A stretch of 11,438 nucleotides of DNA, from NCBI GenBank assembly GCA_965366365.1, contig CBDUEV010000084.1, positions 1 to 11,438 of the forward strand. Direction: 5' to 3'. This DNA is from CBDUEV01 sp965366365. Lineage in GTDB: Bacteria; Actinomycetota; Acidimicrobiia; Spongiisociales; JAENVV01. This document shows, in pieces, positions 1-5,846 of the stretch (its first letter is position 1; each line of letters opens with the position of its first letter). Below the pieces are notes generated by a model that was not told where the DNA came from, did no database searches, and worked only from the letters and a program-made list of their open reading frames with translations. Made by a program: the position numbers and the translations under genes.

Positions 1-75
1 ATGCGCGAACCGGATGTCAACATCGGGTGGGCCAAGCTCCGAAAGGAGGGTCCGTGGCAGGGAAAACCAGCATGA
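1..75 (+). CDS. tsaB: TsaB C-terminus, partial (t6A biosynthesis)
   Basis: An open frame enters from the left edge and ends at TGA 73-75, giving 24 residues (MREPDVNIGW then AKLRKEGPWQGKPA). The pattern R-x-P-D...W-x-K-L resembles the C-terminal tail of TsaB, which in E. coli ends in a YLR...WKKL segment. TsaB is the non-catalytic partner of TsaD in making threonylcarbamoyl-adenosine (t6A) on tRNAs that read ANN codons. The ATG at position 1 is probably an internal Met. The stop overlaps the next start as ATGA (72-75), implying an operon tsaB-rimI-tsaD, an arrangement known in Actinobacteria. The identification rests on a short tail plus gene order. Confidence 0.7.
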   Translation: MREPDVNIGWAKLRKEGPWQGKPA

Positions 76-554
76 TCGCGCTTCGAACGATGACCGCCGC
101 CGACGTACCCGCCGTGGCGGCCATCGAACGAGTCAGCTACTCGACGCCCTGGTCGGAGAAGATCTTCGTCGACGAGCTACGACAGGACTCCCGTGTCTAT
201 GTCGTCGCCGACGACGACGGGGAGGTGGCCGGGTACGGAGGCTTGTTCTTGATTGGCGAAGAGGGTCACGTCACCACCATGGCCGTGGCGCCGGACCACC
301 AGGGGGCGGGGGTGGGAACCCGGATTCTGCTGCACCTCGTCGAGGCCGGGTTGAGCGCGGGCATGCGCCACATGACCCTGGAGGTTCGCCCCTCGAACGA
401 GGCCGCTCAGGCTCTCTATCGCAAGTTCGGGCTCGAAACGGTGGGTCGACGCAAAGACTATTACCCCGACGAAGATGCCCTGATCATGTGGGCCAATCAC
501 ATGGATACCCCGGAGTACGGCGAACGCCTCGACGCGATCAGGGGTGGGCTGTGA
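72..554 (+). CDS. rimI: RimI-type ribosomal protein / N-terminal acetyltransferase
   Basis: This 160-residue GNAT-fold protein has about the family's usual length of 150. The acetyl-CoA pyrophosphate-binding loop is Q77-GAGVG-T83, within the V/A-x-x-x-x-Q-G-x-G-x-G motif A. Motif B follows as LEVRPSNEAAQALYRKFGL (about 103-121), with the conserved N109 and Y116. RimI acetylates the N-terminal alanine of ribosomal protein bS18 in E. coli; actinobacterial homologues may accept other substrates. I chose ATG 72 because it overlaps the tsaB stop by 4 bp. A GTG at 54 lies nearer the AGGAGG at 44-49 and would add six residues, so the start is not certain. The gene ends in a GTGA overlap with tsaD, which suggests translational coupling. 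Confidence 0.88.
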   Translation: MIALRTMTAADVPAVAAIERVSYSTPWSEKIFVDELRQDSRVYVVADDDGEVAGYGGLFLIGEEGHVTTMAVAPDHQGAGVGTRILLHLVEAGLSAGMRHMTLEVRPSNEAAQALYRKFGLETVGRRKDYYPDEDALIMWANHMDTPEYGERLDAIRGGL

Positions 555-1558
555 GTCTCGAACCAACGGTTCTGGCGTTCGAGACGAGCTGTGACGAGAC
601 GGCGGTCGCCGTGGTGCGGGGCACCACCATTCTCTCGAACGTGCTTTCCTCTCAGGTCGATCTCCATGCCCGATTTGGTGGCGTGGTCCCCGAGGTGGCT
701 GCCAGAGCCCATGTCGAATCGATCCGCTCGCTCACCCATCGAGCCCTGGCGGAGGCAGGCGTCCATCCCGATGACCTCGACGGAGTCGCCGCCACCCAGG
801 GCCCGGGCCTCGTCGGGGCACTCCTGGTTGGCTTCTCTTTCGGCAAGGCCACGGCGTGGGCTCGTCAGCTCCCCTTCGTCGGGGTCGATCACATGGAGGG
901 TCACCTCTTCGCTCCCCGGCTGGATTTCCCTGACTTCCAGGCCCCCGCCGTCGTGTTGCTGGCCTCGGGAGGGCACAGCCAGATCGTTCATGTCGAGGGT
1001 TGGGGCCAGTACCGGCAGCTCGGCCAGACCATCGACGACGCGGCAGGGGAGGCGTTCGACAAGCTGGCGCGCTACATGGGGCTCGGCTACCCGGGTGGTC
1101 CGGCCATCGACGCAGCCTCCGAAGGAGGCGATCCAGAGGCCGTTCGCTTCCCGAGGGCGCTGGCCGACCAACGCTACAACTTCTCGTTCAGCGGCCTGAA
1201 GACGTCCGTGGTGACCTTTCTGGAGAAGACGTCCGCGACCGGGAACCTGCCACCGCTTGCCGACGTGGCGGCCTCGTTCCAAGAAGCCATCGTGGATGTG
1301 CTGGTCGAGAAGACTTTCAACGCCGTCGAGGACACGGGCGTCGAACGCATCGGAGCGGGGGGAGGGGTCCTGGCCAATCGCCGCCTTCGGCAGAAACTCG
1401 TCGCCGAAGCCGACCGGCGTGGTGTGGGACTGTTTCTTCCCTCGCCACTCCTCTGCACCGACAATGCCGCCATGATCGGGGCGGTGGGCGCCCATTGGCT
1501 GACGGAGGGCGTGTACACGGCGTGGGATGCCAGAGCAGAACCCGGTCGTCGACTGTGA
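551..1558 (+). CDS. tsaD: tRNA N6-adenosine threonylcarbamoyltransferase TsaD
   Basis: TsaD transfers the threonylcarbamoyl group from threonylcarbamoyl-AMP to A37 of ANN-decoding tRNAs, acting with TsaB and TsaE in the cytoplasm. The 335-residue product matches the family length of about 340. The ASKHA-fold N-terminus has LAFETSCDETAVAVV, and the metal site is H114-MEG-H118 plus D304 in CTDNAAMIG. Other signatures are ASGGHSQ, FSFSGLKTS (211-219) and the nucleotide-binding GAGGGVLAN (268-276). The frame is open upstream to position 14, but family alignment and the GTGA overlap with the rimI stop place the start at GTG 551. AGGGG at 540-544 is a suitable ribosome binding site. No key residue appears to be missing. 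Confidence 0.97.
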   Translation: MSLEPTVLAFETSCDETAVAVVRGTTILSNVLSSQVDLHARFGGVVPEVAARAHVESIRSLTHRALAEAGVHPDDLDGVAATQGPGLVGALLVGFSFGKATAWARQLPFVGVDHMEGHLFAPRLDFPDFQAPAVVLLASGGHSQIVHVEGWGQYRQLGQTIDDAAGEAFDKLARYMGLGYPGGPAIDAASEGGDPEAVRFPRALADQRYNFSFSGLKTSVVTFLEKTSATGNLPPLADVAASFQEAIVDVLVEKTFNAVEDTGVERIGAGGGVLANRRLRQKLVAEADRRGVGLFLPSPLLCTDNAAMIGAVGAHWLTEGVYTAWDARAEPGRRL

Positions 1559-1592
1559 TCCGGAGCGCGCCGGCGACCGCGATCGCATCGCC

Positions 1593-2189
1593 ATGAAGAC
1601 CATCATCCTGTTGGCCGGACCGCTGGTTGTCGCCGGCTTGGCGGGCCTTCTGCTCGGGCCGGCGTTTGGTGCGGTGACCCTGGTCGTGGCAGGTCTGGCG
1701 TGGATCGTCCACCAGGTGGCGATGCGTCGTCTCCGCAACGAGCTCGGTTTCGTCCCTCGGGCGGCCCTGTCCGTGGTGGGGGCGCTGCTCCTCATCCAGT
1801 TGGTGCCGTACGGGCGGGCGCACGACAACCCGCCGGTCATCTCCGAACCTGTCTGGGACTCGGCCGAGACGCGGACCCTCGCCGTGGCGGCGTGTTACGA
1901 CTGCCACTCCAACGAAACCCGGTGGCCCTGGTACACCGGGGTGGCGCCCGCCAGTTGGATCACTCAACGCCACGTCGACGAAGGACGCGAGAAGTTGAAT
2001 TTCTCCGACTGGAGCCAGCCTCGCGAGGCCGATGAAGCGGCGGAAACCGTGCGCGATGGCGAGATGCCCCCGCGCGACTATCTTCTGATCCATCCCGAGG
2101 CCCGCCTCGACGAGGCACAGAAACGGATCCTCATTGCGGGATTGGCGGCCACCACGGGGAGCGACGGCGAGGAAGAAGACGACGACTGA
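1593..2189 (+). CDS. membrane-anchored haem-binding domain protein (CxxCH)
   Basis: This 198-residue protein has about three hydrophobic segments in the first 85 residues. Two come early, then the basic loop MRRLRNELGFVPR, then ALSVVGALLLIQL. By the positive-inside rule the C-terminal domain should lie outside the membrane. That domain has a c-type haem motif C101-YD-C104-H105 followed by SNETRWPWYTGVAPASW, typical of the small Haem_bd (PF14376-like) family. M158 in GEMPPRDY is a candidate second axial ligand. The tail ends in acidic residues (EEEDDD). ATG 1593 is chosen because the hydrophobic segment starts right after it. An in-frame ATG at 1527 would overlap tsaD by 32 bases. Neither has a clear ribosome binding site. 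The partner and redox role are unknown. Confidence 0.8.
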   Translation: MKTIILLAGPLVVAGLAGLLLGPAFGAVTLVVAGLAWIVHQVAMRRLRNELGFVPRAALSVVGALLLIQLVPYGRAHDNPPVISEPVWDSAETRTLAVAACYDCHSNETRWPWYTGVAPASWITQRHVDEGREKLNFSDWSQPREADEAAETVRDGEMPPRDYLLIHPEARLDEAQKRILIAGLAATTGSDGEEEDDD

Positions 2190-2240
2190 GGCGGCCGCTG
2201 CGACCCGTCTCATGAGACCTGATCGCCCTCCCCACTTCGT

Positions 2241-2267
2241 TTAGCACTCTCACTTCGAGAGTGCTAC
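2241..2267 (+). promoter_or_regulatory. CIRCE operator 1 (HrcA site)
   Basis: TTAGCACTC, a 9-base spacer and GAGTGCTAC match the CIRCE consensus TTAGCACTC-N9-GAGTGCTAA at 17 of 18 arm positions; only the last base differs. CIRCE is the operator of the heat-shock repressor HrcA, which in many bacteria controls groESL and dnaK. It implies that an hrcA gene exists elsewhere in this genome. Confidence 0.95.
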
Positions 2268-2273
2268 CATCGC

Positions 2274-2300
2274 TTGGCGCTCTCGGAGTGAGAGTGCTAA
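2274..2300 (+). promoter_or_regulatory. CIRCE operator 2, degenerate left arm
   Basis: TTGGCGCTC, a 9-base spacer and a perfect GAGTGCTAA match CIRCE at 16 of 18 arm positions. It begins 33 bp after the first copy, about three helical turns, so both sites should face the same side of the DNA. It ends 26 bases before the groES start. The spacing from the ribosome binding site (AGGAGG 2313-2318) leaves room for a transcription start in or near this operator, but I cannot place the -10 and -35 boxes with confidence. Confidence 0.85.
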
Positions 2301-2326
2301 CCGCTCAGCTAGAGGAGGATATAGCG

Positions 2327-2617
2327 ATGAAGCTTCAACCTCTTGGAGATCGTGTCGTCGTGAAGAGTTTGGACGAGATGGAGGCGAAGACCCCATCCGG
2401 ACTGGTCATTCCCGACACGGCCAAGGAGAAGCCTCAAATCGGAGAAGTGCTTGCCGTCGGGCCAGGAGCCCTCAACGATGACGGTGAGCGCCTTCCAGTC
2501 GATGTAGAGGTCGGTCAAAAGGTCGTGTACTCCAAGTACGGCGGCACCGAGATCAAAATCGACGGTGAAGAGCTTTTGGTTCTCTCGTCACGGGATTTAC
2601 TCGCAATCGTTTCTTAG
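2327..2617 (+). CDS. groES: co-chaperonin GroES (Cpn10)
   Basis: A 96-residue GroES of normal size. It starts MKLQPLGDRVVVK, contains the mobile-loop region KTPSGLVIPD (21-30), which docks onto GroEL, and continues with GEVLAVGPG and VVYSKYGGTE. It forms the heptameric lid of the GroEL folding chamber. ATG 2327 follows AGGAGG (2313-2318) by 8 bases. The frame is open upstream from GTG 2261, but that extension would begin inside a CIRCE element and is not part of the family. groEL follows 15 bases after the stop. Two CIRCE sites upstream imply HrcA repression and heat induction. Confidence 0.98.
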   Translation: MKLQPLGDRVVVKSLDEMEAKTPSGLVIPDTAKEKPQIGEVLAVGPGALNDDGERLPVDVEVGQKVVYSKYGGTEIKIDGEELLVLSSRDLLAIVS

Positions 2618-2632
2618 GTTTCAGGAGGAAAC

Positions 2633-4258
2633 ATGGCAGCGAAGGAACTTCGCTTCAATGAAGAGGCCCGGCATGGCCTAGAGGAGGGCGTCAACAAGCT
2701 CGCCAATGTCGTCAAGTCGACCCTGGGCCCGCGGGGCCGCAATGTCGTACTCGAGAAGAAGTGGGGCGCACCCACGATCACCAACGACGGTGTGACCATC
2801 GCCAAGGAGATCGAGCTCGAAGATCCCTATGAGAACATGGGCGCCCAGCTCGCCAAAGAAGTCGCCACGAAGACCAATGACGTCGCCGGCGACGGAACCA
2901 CCACGGCGACCGTGCTCGCCCAGTCGATGGTTCGGGAAGGTCTGCGCAACGTCGCGGCCGGCTCCAACCCGATGGGCCTGAAGCTCGGCATCGAGCAGGC
3001 GGTCGTCAAGGTCGTCGACTTCATCGGCGAGTTCGCCAAGTCGGTCGACACGAGCGAGGAAATCGCCAGCGTCGCCGCCATTTCGGCCGCCGATCAGGAG
3101 ATCGGCAAGAAGATCGCCGAGGCGATGGACAAGGTCGGCAAAGATGGTGTCATCACCGTCGAGGACGGTCAGACCTTCGGCATCGAGCTCGAATTCACGG
3201 AGGGCATGCAGTTCGACAAGGGCTACGTGTCGCCGTACTTCATCACGGACCCGGACACGCAGGAGGCGGTGCTCGACAACCCGCTCATCCTGATCGCCAA
3301 CCAGAAGGTCAGCTCGGTGAACGACCTCCTTCCGGTGCTCGAGAAGGTCCAGCAGTCCGGCAAGCAGCTGCTCGTGCTCGCTGAGGACGTCGAAGGCGAA
3401 GCGTTGGCCGTTTTGGTGGTCAACAAGATTCGCGGCGTGTTCTCGTCGGCCGCCGTCAAGGCGCCCGGTTTCGGCGAGCGTCGCAAGGCCATGATGCAGG
3501 ACATCGCCATCCTCACGGGCGGCACGGTCATCTCGGAAGAGGTCGGCCTGAAGCTCGACGGCGTGACGGTCGACATGTTGGGCTCGGCCCGCAAGGTGAT
3601 CATCACCAAGGACGCCACGACGATCGTCGATGGGGCCGGAGCCGATGCCGACGTCGCTGCTCGGATCAAGCAGATCGAGCGCGAGATCGAGCATTCCGAC
3701 TCCGATTGGGATTCCGAGAAGCTGCAAGAGCGGCTCGCCAAGCTCTCCGGCGGTGTGGTGGTCATCAAGGTGGGCGCCGCAACCGAGGTGGAGCTCAAAG
3801 AGAAGAAGCACCGCATCGAGGATGCCGTCTCGGCGACTCGTGCGGCCGTCGAAGAGGGCATCGTCCCCGGAGGCGGAGTCACGTTGCTGCGAGCCCAGGC
3901 CGCCATCGACAAGATCCGCGGCGGGACAGACGAGGAGAAGGTCGGACGTGCCATCGTTCGCCGAGCCCTCGAAGAGCCGCTGCGCCAGATTGCCGTCAAC
4001 GCCGGCTACGAAGGTGGCGTGGTGGTCGAGCATGTCCGCAACGGCGAAGGGGCCTTCGGCTTCAACGCGCTGACGGGCAAGTACGAGGACATGCTGGCGG
4101 CGGGAATCCCCGATCCGGCCAAGGTGACTCGTTCCACGGTCCAGAACGCTGCGTCGATTGCCGCGCTGCTGCTCACGACCGAGGCGCTCATCGCCGAGAA
4201 GCCAGAGGATTCACCGGCGGCTCCCGCCGGGGGTCACGAACACGACATGGGCTTCTAG
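2633..4258 (+). CDS. groEL: chaperonin GroEL (Cpn60)
   Basis: A 541-residue 60-kDa chaperonin of full length. The ATP-binding equatorial motifs are KSTLGPRGRNV (about 28-38), TNDGVTIAK and GDGTTTATVLA (86-96), with the ATPase-essential aspartate at D87 as in E. coli. The C-terminal equatorial part contains VPGGGVTLLRA and NAGYEGGVVVE. The start ATG 2633 follows AGGAGG (2623-2628). It is co-transcribed with groES. The tail reads PAGGHEHDMGF: it is short, with two histidines, between the GGM-rich tails of housekeeping GroELs and the His-rich tails of actinobacterial second copies. Many actinobacteria carry a second groEL; whether this genome does cannot be told here. Confidence 0.98.
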   Translation: MAAKELRFNEEARHGLEEGVNKLANVVKSTLGPRGRNVVLEKKWGAPTITNDGVTIAKEIELEDPYENMGAQLAKEVATKTNDVAGDGTTTATVLAQSMVREGLRNVAAGSNPMGLKLGIEQAVVKVVDFIGEFAKSVDTSEEIASVAAISAADQEIGKKIAEAMDKVGKDGVITVEDGQTFGIELEFTEGMQFDKGYVSPYFITDPDTQEAVLDNPLILIANQKVSSVNDLLPVLEKVQQSGKQLLVLAEDVEGEALAVLVVNKIRGVFSSAAVKAPGFGERRKAMMQDIAILTGGTVISEEVGLKLDGVTVDMLGSARKVIITKDATTIVDGAGADADVAARIKQIEREIEHSDSDWDSEKLQERLAKLSGGVVVIKVGAATEVELKEKKHRIEDAVSATRAAVEEGIVPGGGVTLLRAQAAIDKIRGGTDEEKVGRAIVRRALEEPLRQIAVNAGYEGGVVVEHVRNGEGAFGFNALTGKYEDMLAAGIPDPAKVTRSTVQNAASIAALLLTTEALIAEKPEDSPAAPAGGHEHDMGF

Positions 4259-4277
4259 CTCAGCGGTGGTTACGAGA

Positions 4278-4307
4278 AAGAGGCGGGGCCGCAAGGCCCC
4301 GCCTCTT
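4278..4307 (+). terminator. groESL intrinsic terminator
   Basis: A 13-bp perfect stem (4278-4290 with 4295-4307) is closed by a GCAA (GNRA-type) tetraloop and followed by a pyrimidine run, CTTCTT. It lies 19 bases after the groEL stop. On the opposite strand the stem is followed by TTTCTC, so it may also stop transcription from the convergent small gene at 4336-4482. Confidence 0.88.
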
Positions 4308-4335
4308 CTTCTTGGCGGTTGGGGTGGAGGGACCC

Positions 4336-4482
4336 CTAGATGATCCGGTGGAGCTCCCATCGGAGTTCGTCGAGGCTCTGCCGGGATGCGGCGAGCTCGG
4401 GAATGGATGCGCCGTGAGAGCGCAGATCCTGGTGCCGGTTCCACGCCTGGAGGAATCGCTGAAAGGTCTTGTCGATGTTCAT
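4336..4482 (-). CDS. small conserved-looking helical protein, 48 aa
   Basis: I do not recognise a named family. The start ATG at 4480-4482 is preceded by AGGTGA with about 4-5 bases spacing, a good ribosome binding site. Most third codon positions are G or C, as in neighbouring genes. The product begins MNIDKTFQRFLQAWNRHQDL, continues RSHGASIPELAASRQSLDEL and ends RWELHRII. It looks all-helical, with amphipathic W/L/H spacing and no signal peptide, Cys or membrane segment. The frame is open upstream to 4530, but that start lacks a ribosome binding site. It converges on groEL and diverges from the Lrp-family regulator, which might control it. A chance ORF is possible but less likely. Confidence 0.6.
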   Translation of the reverse strand: MNIDKTFQRFLQAWNRHQDLRSHGASIPELAASRQSLDELRWELHRII

Positions 4483-4522
4483 GGTGTCACCTGTCTTGGT
4501 ACGCGTAAGTGGTTTGTTGTCT

Positions 4523-4615
4523 ATCGACATTCTATCAAAGCACTTGAGCTATTCTGTCGATGATATGTGAGGCGACACGGTCTAAGAGCTTTGATAACAT
4601 TAGTATTTAGCTCAA
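4523..4615. promoter_or_regulatory. divergent regulatory region with interleaved inverted repeats
   Basis: The 212-bp gap between the small gene (start 4482) and the Lrp-type gene (start 4695) is clearly richer in A/T than its surroundings. It holds three inverted repeats: ATCGACA 4523-4529 with TGTCGAT 4555-4561; TATCAAAGC 4533-4541 with GCTTTGATA 4588-4596; and TTGAGCT 4544-4550 with AGCTCAA 4609-4615. The arms are interleaved rather than nested, so they do not form one hairpin. This fits several protein-binding half-sites, as in the extended operators of Lrp/AsnC octamers. Promoter boxes could not be assigned firmly. The binding protein is inferred from proximity only. Confidence 0.5.
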
Positions 4616-4616
4616 A

Positions 4617-4637
4617 ACACACACGAAAGTGTTGTGT
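4617..4637 (+). other. GAAA-capped hairpin in the lrp leader region
   Basis: ACACACAC (4617-4624) can pair with GTGT-T-GTGT (4629-4637, T4633 bulged) around a GAAA loop at 4625-4628, giving eight base pairs. It lies 57 bases before the Lrp-type start codon. It could be an mRNA leader structure or half of an operator. No U-run follows, so it is not an evident terminator. Confidence 0.35.
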
Positions 4638-4694
4638 CGGACTGAACCGAGTCGGCCCTAGTGAACAAAGTGCCGTTCTTGGAGGTTTGGGAAG

Positions 4695-5153
4695 ATGAAT
4701 GACATCGACTGGATGCTTCTCGAGGAGCTGCAGACCAATGCTCGGGCCAGCTACCGCGACCTCGGAGAGAAGGTGGGTTTGACGGCTCCCGCCGTTGCCG
4801 AGCGGATGAGAAAGCTGGAGCGCTCTGGTGTCATCGAGGGCTACTCGGCCCGCGTCGATCTCGGGCGGGTCGGGTTCCCGATCCTGGCCATCATCCGGAT
4901 TCGCTCGCGGGGCGACGAGGTGGCGGCCATCGATGAGCTGGCGGTGGCGACCCCCGAAGTTCTCGAATGCCACAGGGTGACGGGATCGGAGAGCCATGTG
5001 TTGAGGGCCATGGTGCGATCCACCACCCACCTCGAGGAGTTGCTCGATCGTTTTCGGCCCTACGGTGAGACGATCACCAACATCGTCACCTCGTCGTCCG
5101 TGCGGCGGAGAATCGTCACCGGTCAGATCGCCCGGGACGACGAACCGACCTGA
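4695..5153 (+). CDS. Lrp/AsnC family transcriptional regulator
   Basis: This 152-residue protein has the normal Lrp/AsnC size and domain order. The N-terminal winged HTH is DIDWMLLEELQTNARASYRDLG followed by VGLTAPAVAERMRKLERSGVIEGY (about 3-50). The C-terminal RAM/ligand-binding domain covers about 60-140 and includes V-x-E-C-H-R-V-T-G-S-E-S-H. In that last motif the usual G-x-x-D-Y/F is altered to GSESH, which may change effector binding. Family members sense amino acids and often regulate themselves and the divergent neighbour. ATG 4695 follows GGAGG (4681-4685) by 9 bases. The target is unknown. cimA for isoleucine is 2 kb away, but a link is only speculation. Confidence 0.93.
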   Translation: MNDIDWMLLEELQTNARASYRDLGEKVGLTAPAVAERMRKLERSGVIEGYSARVDLGRVGFPILAIIRIRSRGDEVAAIDELAVATPEVLECHRVTGSESHVLRAMVRSTTHLEELLDRFRPYGETITNIVTSSSVRRRIVTGQIARDDEPT

Positions 5154-5178
5154 GGCATGAAAGGTTGGCCGGCCGCGG

Positions 5179-5769
5179 TCAGCCCACCAAGGCGGCGATA
5201 CGGGCGCGCTGTGTCTGGTACTCGTGTTCGAGCATCGAGTAAACCGTGTGGTCCAACCATTTCCCGTGCACCTCGAGTTCCTCGCGCAGGATGCCTTCGC
5301 GGACGAACCCCAGCTTCTCCGCCACCCGCTCGCTGGCTCGGTTGCCGACGGCGATGCGGAGAACAATGCGATGCATCCGCAGATCCTCGAACCCGACCTC
5401 GACGATCCGAGCGGTCACCTCGGTGGCGACACCTTCCCCGACCATGTCGGACCGGATCCAGTATCCGATCTCTCCGGACCGGAAACCACGAGAAATGAAC
5501 CAGATCGAGATGTTCCCCACGTGGCGACCAGGATCCGCTGTGTCGCGGATTGCGAAATCGTAGGCCCGCTGCTCCCGCCACGATCGCGTGGTCTCCTTGA
5601 CGAATCGGGTGGCGTCGGCTCGGCTGTAGCCGCGGTGTGCCCAGGGGAGCCAGAGGTTGAGGTCTGCCAGTGAGGTGTGAACGGCTTCGAGGAGGGGCTC
5701 GATGTCCCGCTTACGGAAGGGGCGAAGTTCGAAGCGTCGGGTCGCCAGTGGGTCTGGGCTCAGTTCCAT
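5179..5769 (-). CDS. GNAT N-acetyltransferase, RimJ/RimL type
   Basis: A 196-residue single-domain acetyltransferase. It begins with the typical T-x-R-x-E-L-R-P-F (10-18) and has GEIGYWI (99-105). The acetyl-CoA loop is MVGEGVATEV (109-118), followed by L-R-M-H-R-I-V-L and the N143-RAS...EKLGFVREG segment near 152-159. This is the RimJ/RimL layout, whose members acetylate ribosomal-protein N-termini, but also antibiotics, polyamines or other amines, so the substrate is open. ATG 5769 has no ribosome binding site; a TAGTGT -10-like box six bases upstream fits a leaderless mRNA. The gene converges on the Lrp-type gene (25-base gap) and diverges from the NUDIX gene. Confidence 0.88.
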   Translation of the reverse strand: MELSPDPLATRRFELRPFRKRDIEPLLEAVHTSLADLNLWLPWAHRGYSRADATRFVKETTRSWREQRAYDFAIRDTADPGRHVGNISIWFISRGFRSGEIGYWIRSDMVGEGVATEVTARIVEVGFEDLRMHRIVLRIAVGNRASERVAEKLGFVREGILREELEVHGKWLDHTVYSMLEHEYQTQRARIAALVG

Positions 5770-5775
5770 CGGGAC

Positions 5776-5781
5776 ACACTA
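5776..5781 (-). promoter_or_regulatory. candidate -10 box of the acetyltransferase (leaderless)
   Basis: TAGTGT on the minus strand fits TANNNT and is six bases before the ATG. Transcription would therefore begin at or within a base or two of the start codon. No ribosome binding site is visible. A TACGAT five bases further upstream is an alternative box. No clear -35 is seen. Confidence 0.5.
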
Positions 5782-5834
5782 TCGTACGGATCGAGGGCCG
5801 GTGAGGTCCTCAGAACCTTGGTCGGGTCCTGCCG

Positions 5835-5840
5835 TACACT
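5835..5840 (+). promoter_or_regulatory. candidate -10 box of the NUDIX gene (leaderless)
   Basis: TACACT fits TANNNT and stands six bases before GTG 5847, placing the transcription start at the start codon. The intervening GAGGGC is too close to the start to act as a normal ribosome binding site. This mirrors the arrangement of the divergent acetyltransferase. Confidence 0.5.
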
Positions 5841-5846
5841 GAGGGC

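Noticed and set aside
14..550. N-terminal extension of the tsaD frame
   Set aside because: The extension lies entirely within rimI in another frame, is Arg/Gly-rich, and is absent from TsaD proteins. The GTG overlapping the rimI stop is the natural start.
497..1840. 447-codon open frame on the minus strand across tsaD
   Set aside because: It is the reverse complement of a clear tsaD and haem-protein gene. The product is rich in Arg, Gly and His with no recognisable domain, as expected of antisense frames in GC-rich DNA.
2261..2326. Longer GroES beginning at GTG 2261
   Set aside because: The start lies in a CIRCE operator and the extra 22 residues have no counterpart in GroES proteins.
2678..4033. 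451-codon open frame on the minus strand inside groEL
   Set aside because: Antisense shadow of groEL caused by third-position GC bias. Leu/Asp/Arg-rich with no family features.
5154..5178. GC-rich partial inverted repeat between the Lrp and acetyltransferase genes
   Set aside because: Pairing is short and imperfect and no U-run follows on either strand, so I do not call a terminator.
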